Both the position numbers and the translations under genes were made by a program. A model generated the notes under the pieces. That model saw nothing but the letters and a program-made list of their open reading frames with translations, did no database searches and was not told the DNA's origin. From the NCBI RefSeq assembly GCF_901000735.1, contig NC_081543.1, positions 22,091,515 to 22,155,514 on the forward strand: a stretch of 64,000 bases of DNA, in the 5' to 3' direction. This document shows, piece after piece, positions 54,771 to 64,000 of this stretch; within the stretch, counting starts at the first letter, position 1, and every line of letters starts with the position of its first letter. The stretch is from Corylus avellana. Taxonomy: Eukaryota > Streptophyta > Magnoliopsida > Fagales > Betulaceae.

Positions 54771-56122
54771 TGTTGTGCCAAATACCCACTTAAATTAATA
54801 GGCAAATATTTGGTACGTTTTACTCGCAAGTGCACAAGATCAACAGATAGTATAGTAGGCAAATACAAGATCATTCCCACGAGGATTGGTAAATTATGTT
54901 TAGAAGTAATTTCCTATTTAATTAAACAGACAAAATTCAGTTGTCACGATTGAATTTAATATCAAGAAATAAAATAAAAGATAAACTAAAACTAAAAAGG
55001 ATTAGGGTTTTGATATCTACCACTAATCAGACTAATTCAGATAACAATATGCCAATGCGTCAATTATACCAGTATATTTAATGTTTGCCAACATAAGGGT
55101 ATGGGTGTCTACTCTTTAAGCTATTAATTTTCCTAAGCAACGAATTAGGCATGGGTCTCTACTCTAATTCTTTTCTTTCTTAAAGGATTTAGCATGGGTG
55201 TCTACTAAATTGTTCTTTAAAAAAGCATAAATCTGTGGAAATCGACAAACACATGAGGCCTAGGGCATGGGTGTCTACTCCTGGTTCCCCATATTGATTA
55301 ACCTAAGAACCCGGCGAATTTCTTTTGTTACTCCTACTAAAACCAAGACTCGATCATTCAAATTAATTTAATTAACTAGTCCATACCACATGCATACGTT
55401 GGCCTGACAAACACATATGAGGAATATAAGATAACATGCATTAATCAAGTTAAATACACCAAAATATAATTGTAGCAAAGGCACCAATATTGAAATCATA
55501 AATAGACATGATTAGGGCTTCAATATAGCCCTAATTAAAATATAAACTACATAATAAAAATAAAAGGTGGAAGAGAAGAAAAACCCAAACTCCTTTTGAT
55601 CTAGACTTCAGTTCCTTTCCAGAGCTTGCGCCTCTTTCTCCACACTTTTTCCTAGAAGCTAAGAGATCTATTTATATGCTTTAGAAGTCTTTGACACGCT
55701 AGTAAACCTAGAAAATTCGTAGGATTTTACTCCTATTACAAGTGGGACTTGGAAAACCCTAATATGGAAAGAACAACAGTCTAGCCGCCATTGATGTGTG
55801 ACCTGCGCACCGGTGCGATCGCTCGCAACCCGTATGCGCTCGATCGCATGTCTGCCATCGAGACTCTTCTGTTGTGCGCACACGAGTACATGGCCGCACT
55901 CGCTTGTCTTCTTTAGTAGTGCGCTCGATCGCACTATCAGGAGCTCCAACTTTTCTCAATTTCTCTCTTTAAGCCCAAATCTTCCAGATTTGCTTCTCTT
56001 CCAAAAGCCTACAAAAGCATGGAAAATACATAAAATAACTAAAATAGCATAATTTAATAACACTTAAGGAATTAACACATATAAGTTTAAGGGTTAAAAT
56101 AAGAATATTTTGGCACTTAACA
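54771..56122 (-). repeat. LTR-D copy 3 (3' LTR position, 1352 bp)
   Basis: Plus strand TGTTGTGCCAAATACCCAC to TTTTGGCACTTAACA. The right end meets a sense polypurine tract, so the body lies to the right. Four CATGGGTSTCTACT-type repeats (55099-55285), TATA-like CTATTTATAT at 55668-55677, motif cluster at 55805-55940 (GTGCGATCGCTCGC, GCGCTCGATCGCATG, GTGCGCTCGATCGCAC). Inserted about 760 bp upstream of the CML start codon. Confidence 0.9.
55805..55940 (-). promoter_or_regulatory. CpG-rich motif cluster in U3 of LTR-D copy 3
   Basis: At least three near-complete copies, including the exact 16-mer GTGCGCTCGATCGCAC also present in the Athila leader at 5181-5196. About 130-270 bp upstream of the TATA box in sense. 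Confidence 0.55.
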
Positions 56123-58349
56123 CACCCTCAAACTTACATATTGCTAGTCCTTTAGCAACATACAACTAAAAACAAAATGAAAAATAGAAAACAAAAAGAT
56201 AAATCCAACTTTCGTGGGATGTCGATTGCATTTAGCATATGCAACAAGCCTTTTAAACTCCTATGAATTCCCTAAAGGACAAGTGAAGTCTCGTAAGGGT
56301 TTTCCAGAAATATTACCCACAAACATCATGCAAGAGTCCATGTTATTCAAAAATTAAGGTATCACTCAAAACCATGATTTTTCATTCATTAGCAAGCTTA
56401 AAAAGATAAACTCCATCTTCACAATGAATTGGAATTTTAAAATTTAATTACTTACAAAATGCATGCTTAAGGTATCACAAGTTCGAAACAGTGTAAATTG
56501 ACCTAGCACATAAATATGAAGCTTTCAGATATTTCCAATGTGCAATGTCTCAATATTTCAAAGTTCACTGAAATCCCTATTAAAATGGCATATTTTTCAT
56601 TTTTTTTTTCCCGTCAGGTTGTGCAATGTTTGGTTCCCTTAAGCTTTCTAATTGACCCATGTAACGAGTGTTAAGTCAATGACTCCCAAATCAGATGGTT
56701 TTAGGGCATTAGATGTTAAGACACCCCTAGGACTTATTAACTCAAGTCAAAAAGGTTACGAAACCAAACTAACCATGACTTTAGCCAAATCAAAATTCTT
56801 CACCTTTTAGCATGAGCACTCAATGCTTTGAGGCAAGAGGTCCAGTTACTTAGTAAAAAGCTTATCAATGATCATCATTTTTTTTTTTTATCACACATAT
56901 ATATGCCAAAGTATCCATCTAATAGACCACCCAGTTTCACCCAAAACGTAGAAACACACACATCAAACTTTCATGTCATACCTCACAAATTATGTGCTAA
57001 TGTGCTTGTGTAAGATCAGATAACATGTGAGTTCTCAACTGTCCTAAGCAAGTAACCAAACTGAAAAAACTCAATTGTAAGATCATGTGTTCAAAATTTT
57101 AAGCTCACCAATGAAATCAAATCACAATTTTTAAGATCAACCAAAGTTTTAAGACAAACATGATTATGCATTTTTTTTTTCTTTTCACAAACAACAAAAA
57201 TAAAAATAAAATAAAACTGGGACAATTTCTTTTTTTCTTTTCATAAACAACAAAAATAAAACTACACTAAAACTGGAACAAAGTGTTTGTAAAGTGTCTC
57301 CCATACCCCCAAACTTAAATTACACATTGTCCCCAATGTGTCTATATCATGGAAAGAATTTACCCGGGATATGGACGAAATTGTTTGGAATAGTATGGCT
57401 CATAGCACACCCCCAAACTTGAACTGAAGCACACTTGTCCCTGCAAAATAAAACACTAAAACAATAAAAGGAAAACAAAAATAAAACTAAAGACAAACAT
57501 AAAAATAAATTGAAAAACAAATAGAAAAAATAATAGGATAAGCTATGGGGTACCTCCCATGAGCGCTAAGTTTAACATCTTCAGCCAAACTGTGGCACTT
57601 TAAACTTGAAGCACTAGTCTTTTCTTCTCTTGCACCAAAGGGAATGAATTCTTCCTATTGCAAGATGCTTCCAAATGTCTATAGATCGGGGATGATCACT
57701 TTAAGTTTTCTCAAATAGTTTCTCATCCGGTGGGGAATCATGAACTGGAATAAAGTAGGAAGAAAACTCAAGAAGCTTCTCTTTCTTGACGTCTTCAATT
57801 TGCTCATGTGGTAGCTCTAACAGACTTCTCTCCTTACCTCTTGGTGTTTTAGGAATAAGTGCTAATGTTGAAAAATTTTATTGCTTTCCTCTTTCCTGAT
57901 GTGGCTCCTGTGGAACTTCGGTTTGCTCCTCCTTCCCCTCTTTAACTTGATTTTCAACCACCTCTTCACTCCTTAGTGTGACAGCTTGCGCATGATAGTA
58001 GGTGCACTCTTTCTCCATATATTGTCCATTGGGGTTTCCCATCAACTGCCTTTGACGCTCTTCTTCTTGGTATTTTTGAGGCCAATTGATGGGGGATGCA
58101 CTCATCTCCTTGGCCAATTGTCCCATTTGTACTTCTAGTCTTTGAATGGCTTGATCGGTTCTTTGAAACACTTGATCGACCCTTGTATTGATTTGTTCTT
58201 TATCAGTCATAAATTGCTGTTGCGAAGTTACCAAGGTGTATATCATGCTCTCCAGTTTATCCAGCTTTGATTCTTGCTCCTGATTTGCAGATAAATACAA
58301 AGGACAAGTTTCAATAGAATGATTAGAATGAGAACATATGGCACATACC
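56123..58349 (-). mobile_element. Gag-only element G1, 3' body (cut by gap)
   Basis: 56123-57560 is the conserved non-coding body, with the LTR-proximal polypurine tract and two internal ones (plus ATACCCCCAAACTTAAATTA near 57304 and ACACCCCCAAACTTGAAC near 57406). 57560-58349 encodes the gag-related protein in the minus sense. It is near-identical by eye to 61478-63693. The 5' part and 5' LTR are in the gap or lost. Confidence 0.83.
57560..58349 (-). pseudogene. G1 gag-like ORF with zinc knuckle and coiled coil
   Basis: From the gap: VCAICSHSNHSIETCPLYLS (a CX2CX4HX4C knuckle), then a long helical segment (ESKLDKLESMIYTLVTSQQQ, INTRVDQVFQRTDQAIQRLE, QMGQLAKEMSASPINWPQ), then MEKECTYYHAQAVTLRSEE. 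A stop at 57878 is followed in another frame by FSTLALIPKTPRGKERSLLE and a tail HLAIGRIHSLWC. The MGQLA and YYH.Q motifs also occur in the Athila gag C-terminus (AQVGQLANTI, TSYHQEVQAI). No capsid or pol domain. It probably assists packaging of the element. Confidence 0.75.
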
Positions 58350-58449
58350 NNNNNNNNNNNNNNNNNNNNNNNNNNNNNNNNNNNNNNNNNNNNNNNNNNN
58401 NNNNNNNNNNNNNNNNNNNNNNNNNNNNNNNNNNNNNNNNNNNNNNNNN
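58350..58449. other. Assembly gap (100 N)
   Basis: Separates the G1 gag ORF from the hAT transposase. Unknown true size. Confidence 0.97.
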
Positions 58450-60600
58450 TGTAGTTAAAAAAATAATACAAGTAAATAAAGAAATTAAATATGCAAATAA
58501 ATAATATTACCTTGATCTCCATACAACCAATCTCTAGTGCAAATTAATTCCTCAACAATATCAGGCTTGAGTGAGTCCTATATTGATCAATCACACGTCC
58601 ACTAATACTAAAAGTGGATTTTGAAGCAACCGTGGAAACAGGAATACTCAAAACATAACGAGCCATTGCAGCTACTTCAAGATATCCAAATTCATTTCCT
58701 TTCCAAAATGAAAGGATGTCAAATGAATCATTCACAGCCACAGACCTAGGTTCCTCCAAATAAATTTCCAATTGAATCTTTTGTGAATTAACATTGACTC
58801 CACCAAATGCCAATATTCCTACATGAAAAAGAGAGAATATAAACATAAATAATTAAGAGTATTAAAAAGATTATATACTAAGCTACTAAGTTACTAAAAA
58901 GATTATATACTAAGTTACTAAAAAGATAAGAAATCAATAATATTATAATATTATTTACCCATTCCCAAGGTAGTGTTGCTCGAGTTACTTGGGGCTGCTG
59001 AACAATTATGGAGCTTGAACTTGAAGGTATAGAAGAAGCACTATACTCCATAAAAAGGCTCTTTAATTTATCACTAACATTCACATACTGTGTAGAATTC
59101 ATAACTCCATAGATCTTCGTATAGTAATAATTTACAAGATGAAGCTTGTAACGAGGATCTAAGATAACTGCAACAACCAATACTTCACTGAAGTCCAACC
59201 AATATTTCTCAAATTGAGAGAGCATTTGACTTGCCATTAAACTCTTATGCTCATCTTCACTCACAACGTCTTCCTTCAAGCTCACATAAATCATGGCAAT
59301 CATGTGAAAGTTTAAGTTGGCAGTGGGATACTTAGTACCAGAAAAGGCACATGTAGCTTGGTAAAAGCAAGCTAAGAAACTTTTAATATGATCCACTTTT
59401 TCCCACTCAACTGCAGTAGGACAATGCTTATAGTTTTTATCAGTCATCTCCAAATAACTAAAAGCACGCCTATAGTGAACTACACTCTCAAGCATCAGAT
59501 ATGTAGAATTTCATCTGGTTGGCACATCTTGTTTTTACCCTTTATGACTATCCAATGACATTTGATTCACTGCTTGAAGAAAACTTTGCTTTCGCACTTG
59601 TGATCCCCTAACATACTTCACGCTATCTCGAACCTTTTGGATAGCATCATTGATCTCTTTCAATCCATCTTGCACTATCAAATTAAGAATGTGAGCATAA
59701 CAACGCATATGAAAGAAATCACCATCACAAGGAAGGGCTTTTTTCATGTTCAATTTATCTTTTAAGAACCCAACACAACTATCATTGGAAGAAGCATTAT
59801 CCAATGTTATACTAAAAATCTTGTTCTCAATCCCCCACTCTTATAGCAAGTTATATATAACATCAGACAAAAAGATACCATTGTGTGGTGGGGGCATAAA
59901 TGAAAAGTTTAACACCCCCTTGGTTAAGACCCAATCTTTGTTAATAAAATGTGCAGTAAGACAGATATACCCATCAGTTGCCAAAGAAGTCCACAAATCA
60001 GATATTAAACAAACCCTCCCAGGACAAGCATTCAACATAGATTTAACCATTTGTTTCTCCCTCAAATACATCTTAACCAAATCAGCCTTACCAGTATTTC
60101 TAGAGATAAAAGGTACATCTGCACGCAAGTATTGATGTACTGCTCTTACACCATCATATTCAACATATGAAAATGGCAAATCATGCTTAATAACCGCCGC
60201 AACCAACAATTCTCTATATTTTTTAGGATCAAATTTAGAGTCACTTACCCCCAGAGATCCTGCTTTTCCAGCTAAAAGCATTTGGCCAACATTACGACTG
60301 TTTCTCTCCCCGCAATTTTTTACTATGCCTTATTAAATTTCCAGTTCCATATGAACTTCGAGCCCTATATTTATTACCACACGTCTTGCATTTTGCCCAT
60401 ACCTCCGGGTCATTTGGATCAGCATTAGGAACGATGTCATAATATTGCCAAACATCTAAGGTCTTCCTACGCTTCTTTCCCTTTTTCTTATTCCCCATAG
60501 AAACAGAGTCATCTCCTAGTAAATTTACTTCAACAACATCGTCGTCAATTTCAAATGACTCGAATGCATCTTGAACAATTTCTTCATTAGTCCTCTACAC
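58450..60600 (-). pseudogene. hAT transposase with BED zinc finger (RICESLEEPER-like)
   Basis: Sense order: acidic N-terminus (EEIVQDAFESFEIDDD), a BED finger (DVWQYYDIV, EVWAKCKTCGNKYRARSSYG, TGNLIRH), a one-base shift in an A-run near 60325, then NVGQMLLAG, DLPFSYVEYDGVRAVHQYL, CLISDLWTSLATDGYICLTA. The core continues with LDNASSNDSCVGFLKDKL, HMRCYAHILNLIVQDGLKEI and, after two stops, NSTYLMLESVVHYRRAFSYL. The C-terminal dimerisation domain has YLEEPRSV, FDILSFWKGNEFGYL and VSTVASKSTFSISGRVIDQYR, then a frameshift before PDIVEELICTRDWLYGD. An intron is likely between 58960 and 58820. At least three stops and two shifts: inactive. Element ends are not visible, possibly in the gaps. Confidence 0.9.
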
Positions 60601-61035
60601 ACATAATAATTAGTTAAAGTATATGCTATCAAGTAGTTTAATAAGATTCAATGACTATATAACAATTACTTGTCAAAAATTTGGTGCATATTAAATGGAA
60701 GCCTTATTTTGCCATTGATGCCTTTACATCATTCAAACACTTCCTCCATAGATCATCTTCTTTTAATTTGTATGTAATATAGACAACATCCAAAATTCCA
60801 AATGGATAAATACTAATTTTAAAAAATTAATTGTAAAATGTCCGGTGAGTGGTGACTCGGTCGCCGGTTTGGGTGGGGGGGAGCTGGCAACTGCAGGGGT
60901 GTGAAATTTGAAAACCACCCTTTTTAGATGAGAGAGCCGAGAGGGTCCAAGGGAGATAGAGCCGAGAGGGAGAGCCGAGAGGGAGTGCCGGAGAGGGAGA
61001 GAGGAGAGAGAGTCCGGTCGGTGTCACCGGTTTGG
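60601..61035. other. No gene seen; AT-rich then GA/GC-rich
   Basis: 60601-60835 is AT-rich and may be hAT upstream sequence. 60835-61035 has GGTGACTCGGTCGCCGGTTT and GAGAGCCGAGAGGGAG-type repeats before the gap. The CCGGTTTGG phrase recurs at both ends of this stretch. No coding signal. Confidence 0.5.
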
Positions 61036-61135
61036 NNNNNNNNNNNNNNNNNNNNNNNNNNNNNNNNNNNNNNNNNNNNNNNNNNNNNNNNNNNNNNNNN
61101 NNNNNNNNNNNNNNNNNNNNNNNNNNNNNNNNNNN
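61036..61135. other. Assembly gap (100 N)
   Basis: Joins the GA-rich stretch to the middle of an LTR-D U3. Confidence 0.97.
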
Positions 61136-61477
61136 CCGCCTCTGATGTGTCACCTGCGCATGGGTGCGATCGATCGCAACCCGTGTGCGCTCGATCGCAT
61201 GTTTGCCATCAAGACTCTTCTGTTGTGTGAACAGGAGTACATGGCCGCACTCACCTGTCTTCTCTAGTAGTGCGCTTGATCGCACTATTAGGAGCTCCAA
61301 CTTTTCTCAATTTATCTCTTTGAGCCCAAATCTTCCAGATTTACTTCCTTCTCTTCCAAAAGCCTACAAAAGCATGGAAAACACATAAAAGAACAAAAAT
61401 AGCATAATTTAACAACACTTAAGGAATTAACACATATAAGTTTAAGGGTTAAAATAAGAATAGTTTGACACTTAACA
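61136..61477 (-). repeat. LTR-D copy 4, U3 end only
   Basis: Matches LTR-D copy 3 from its CCGCCATTGATGTGTGACCTG segment to CACTTAACA, including the motif cluster (GATCGATCGCAACC, GCGCTCGATCGCATG, GTGCGCTTGATCGCAC). Followed by a sense polypurine tract. The rest is in the gap. Confidence 0.87.
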
Positions 61478-64000
61478 CACCCCAAAACTTACATATTGCT
61501 AGTCCTTTAGCAATATACAACTAAAAACAAAATGAAAAATAGAAAACAAAAAGATAAATCCATCTTTCATAGGATGTCGATTGCATTTAACATATGCAAC
61601 AAGCCTTTTAAACCCCTAGGAATTCCCTAAAGGATGAGTGAAGTCACGTGAGGGTTTTCCAGAAATGTTATCCACAAACATCATGCAAGAGTTCGTGTTA
61701 TTCAAAAATTAAGGTATCACTAAAACCATGATTTTTCATTCATTATCAAGTTTAAAAAGATAAACTCCATCTTCACAATGAATTGGAATTTTAAAATTTA
61801 ATCACTTACAAAAGGCATGCTTAAGGTATCACAAGTTCGAAATAGAGTAAATTGACCTAGCACATAAATATGAAGCTTCCAAATATTTCCAATGTGCAAT
61901 GTCTCAATATCTCAAAGTTCACTGAAATCCCTATTAGAATGGCATTTTTTTTTTTTTCTCGTCAGGCTGTGCAATGTTTGGTTCCCTAGCTTTCTAATTG
62001 ACCCATGTAACGAGTGTTAAGTCAATGACTCCCAAACCATATGGTTTTAGGGCATTAGGTGTTAAGACACCCCTAGGACTTATTAACTCGAGTAAAAAAG
62101 GTTACGAAACCAAACTAACCATGACTTTAACCAAATCAAAATTCTTCACCTTTTGACGTGAACACTCAATGCTTTGAGGCAAGATGTCCAGTTATTTAGT
62201 GAAAAGCTTATCAATGATCATCATTTTTGTTTTATCACACATATATATGCCAAAGTATCCATCTAATAGATCACCCAGTTTCACCCAAAACGTAGAAACA
62301 CACACATCAGACTTTCATGTCATACCCCACAAATTATGTGCTACTGTGCTTGTGTAAAATCAGATCAAACATGTGAATTCTCAACTGTCCTAAGCAAGTA
62401 ACCAAACTGAAAAAACTCAATTGTTAGATCATGTGTTCAAAATTTTAAGCTCACCAATGAAATCAAATCACAATTTTTAAGATCAACCAAAGTTTTAAGA
62501 AAAACATGATTATGCATTTTTTTTTCTTCTTTTCACAAACAACAAAAATAAAAATAAAATAAAACTGGGACATTTTTTTTTTTCTTTTCATAAACAACAA
62601 AAATAAAACTAAACTAAAACTGGGACAAAGTGTGTGTAAAGTGTCTCCCATACCCCCAAACTTAAATTACACATTGTCCCCAATGTGTCTATATCATGGA
62701 AAGAATTTACCCGGGATATGGACGAAATTGTTTGGAATAGCATGGCTCATACCACACCCCAAACTTGAACTGGAGCACACTTGTCCCTGCAAAATAAAAC
62801 ACTAAAACAATAAAAGGAAAACAAAAATAAAACTAAAGACAAACATAAAAATAAATTGAAAAACAAATAGAAAAAATAATAGGATATGCTATGGGGTACC
62901 TTCCATGAGCGCTAAGTTTAACGTCTTTAGCCAGACTGTGGCACTTTAAACTTGAAGTACCAGTCTTTTCTTATCTTGCACCAAAGGGAATGAATTCTTC
63001 CTATTGCAAGATGCTTCCAAATGTCTATAGATCGGGGAGGACCACTTTGAGTTTTCTCAAACATTTTCTCATTCGGTGGGGAATCATGAACCGGAATAAA
63101 GTAGGAAGAAAACTCAGGAAGCTTCTCTTTCTTGATGTCCTCAATTTGCTCATGTGGTAGCTCTAATAGACTTCTCTCCTGGCCTCTTGGTGTTTCAGGA
63201 ATAAGAGCTAATGTTGAAAAAAATTTAGTGCTTTCCTCTTTCCTGATGTGGCTCCTGTGGAACTTCAATTTGCTCCTCCTTCCCCTCTTTAACTTGATTT
63301 TCAACTACCTCTTCACTCCTTAGTATGACAGCTTGCGCATGATAGTAGGTGCACTCTTTCTCCATGTATTGTCCATTGCGGTTTCCCATCAACTGCCTTT
63401 GACACTCTTCTTCTTGGTATTTTTTAGGCCAATTGATGGGGGATGCACTCCGCTCCTTGGCCAATTGTCCCATTTGTACTTCTAGTCTTTGAATGGCTTG
63501 ATCAGTTCTTTGAAACGCTTAATCGACCCTTGTATTGATTTGTTCTTTATTAGTCATAAATTGCTGTTGCGAAGTTACAAGGGTGTATATCATGCTCTCT
63601 AGTTTATCCAGCTTTGATTCTTGCTCTTGATTTGCAAATAAATACAAATGACAAGTTTCAGTAGAATGATAAGAATGAGAGCATATGGCACATACCTGGA
63701 GTTGGGTGGCTCGTTGAATAGGAGCGATGTTCCGGGTAGTCATGGAGTTTACAAGCATATTTAATGTCCTCTGCATGGCAGCCATCTGATTTTGTAGTGG
63801 TGGAGCCAATTGAGAGAAATATGAATGATCATAGAACTGCGGATATGATTGATGATGCAGTTCATTAAATTGTGGAGCATGATTTCTAGGAGCTTGAGCT
63901 TGCCACGAGAAATTTGACTATTGGCTCCAGGTTGGGTTGTAGGAATCAAGATAGTAATCGTTCCCCGGTCTAGAGAACGATGTATTCTTATACCCATTAA
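61478..64000 (-). mobile_element. Gag-only element G2, 3' body, runs off window
   Basis: 61478-62925 is the conserved non-coding body with the same two internal polypurine-like tracts (near 62650 and 62753). The gag-like ORF follows from 62927. Near-identical to G1. The 5' part lies beyond the window. Confidence 0.85.
62927..64000 (-). pseudogene. G2 gag-like ORF, partial
   Basis: From the window edge: NGYKNTSFSRPGNDYYLDSY, NPTWSQ, a TAG, SNFSWQAQAPRNHAPQFNEL, YPQFYDHSYFSQLAPPLQNQ, MAAMQRTLNMLVNSMTTRNI, then the knuckle VCAICSHSYHSTETC, then the coiled coil (ESKLDKLESMIYTLVTSQQQ) with a TAA where G1 has Gln (RVD*AFQRTDQ). It ends MEKECTYYHAQ and, after a stop and shift, LALIPETPRGQERSLLELPH and HLAIGRIHSLWC. 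The FSRPGND...NPTW..NFSW block matches Athila gag, but here a knuckle follows it instead of preceding it. No pol. Confidence 0.8.

Noticed and set aside
54389..54880. 163-codon minus-strand frame upstream of the CML gene
   Set aside because: It runs from low-complexity GA-rich DNA into an LTR-D, with no domain and no conservation expected across that boundary.

Overview
This is a repeat-dense stretch of a flowering-plant nuclear genome, most likely a woody eudicot. The evidence is Athila/Tat and Tekay-type Ty3/gypsy elements, PIF/Harbinger, hAT, Mutator-like and CACTA-like DNA transposons, L1-type LINE remnants, and one ordinary plant gene, an intronless calmodulin-like protein of the CML13/CML14 type at 53566-54009 (-). 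I cannot name the species. Three 100-N assembly gaps (1036-1135, 58350-58449, 61036-61135) break up near-identical repeats.

LTR family labels used here are mine. LTR-A, LTR-C and LTR-D are related: they share outer ends (TGATAAGYGCC-type start and an ACTCGCAA-containing end, read in the element sense), and where a primer site is visible (A and D) it matches plant tRNA-Asp. LTR-E is primed by tRNA-Met, and LTR-F is probably related to it. Nearly all elements point to the minus strand.

Layout. 1-6799: an LTR-A with primer site whose body lies left of the window, a gap, then a decayed Athila gag-pol element with its 5' LTR. 6800-8364: the last ~80 bp of another LTR-A plus a 3' non-coding body and an env-position ORF remnant. 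8365-18961: LTR-D and gag-only elements. The second of these is split by a 3.9-kb non-autonomous Harbinger element that itself carries two solo LTRs. 18962-26060: a transposon-protein fragment and an LTR-E split by a 4.5-kb Harbinger element with ORF1 and transposase. 26061-27853: CACTA-like terminus. 27854-34056: LTR-C and LTR-A fragments, including a three-deep nest. 34057-37866: LTR-F / LTR-E element with a short internal region. 37867-46047: L1 LINE 3' end split by a 7.3-kb Tekay-type gypsy element. 46124-49379: a Mutator-like element with 218-bp terminal inverted repeats carrying a two-exon GRF zinc-finger gene. 49540-50671: a poly(A) retroposon between target-site duplications. 50672-54770: the only low-repeat island, holding the CML gene. 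54771-64000: two near-identical gag-only elements with a decayed hAT transposase between them.

The single-copy gene is the only clearly functional locus. The rest records successive insertions whose order can be read from target-site duplications. The most unusual material is the gag-only Athila-derived family. It has an exact 32-residue acidic protein repeat, extra internal polypurine tracts, and CpG-rich near-palindromic motif clusters placed upstream of LTR TATA boxes.
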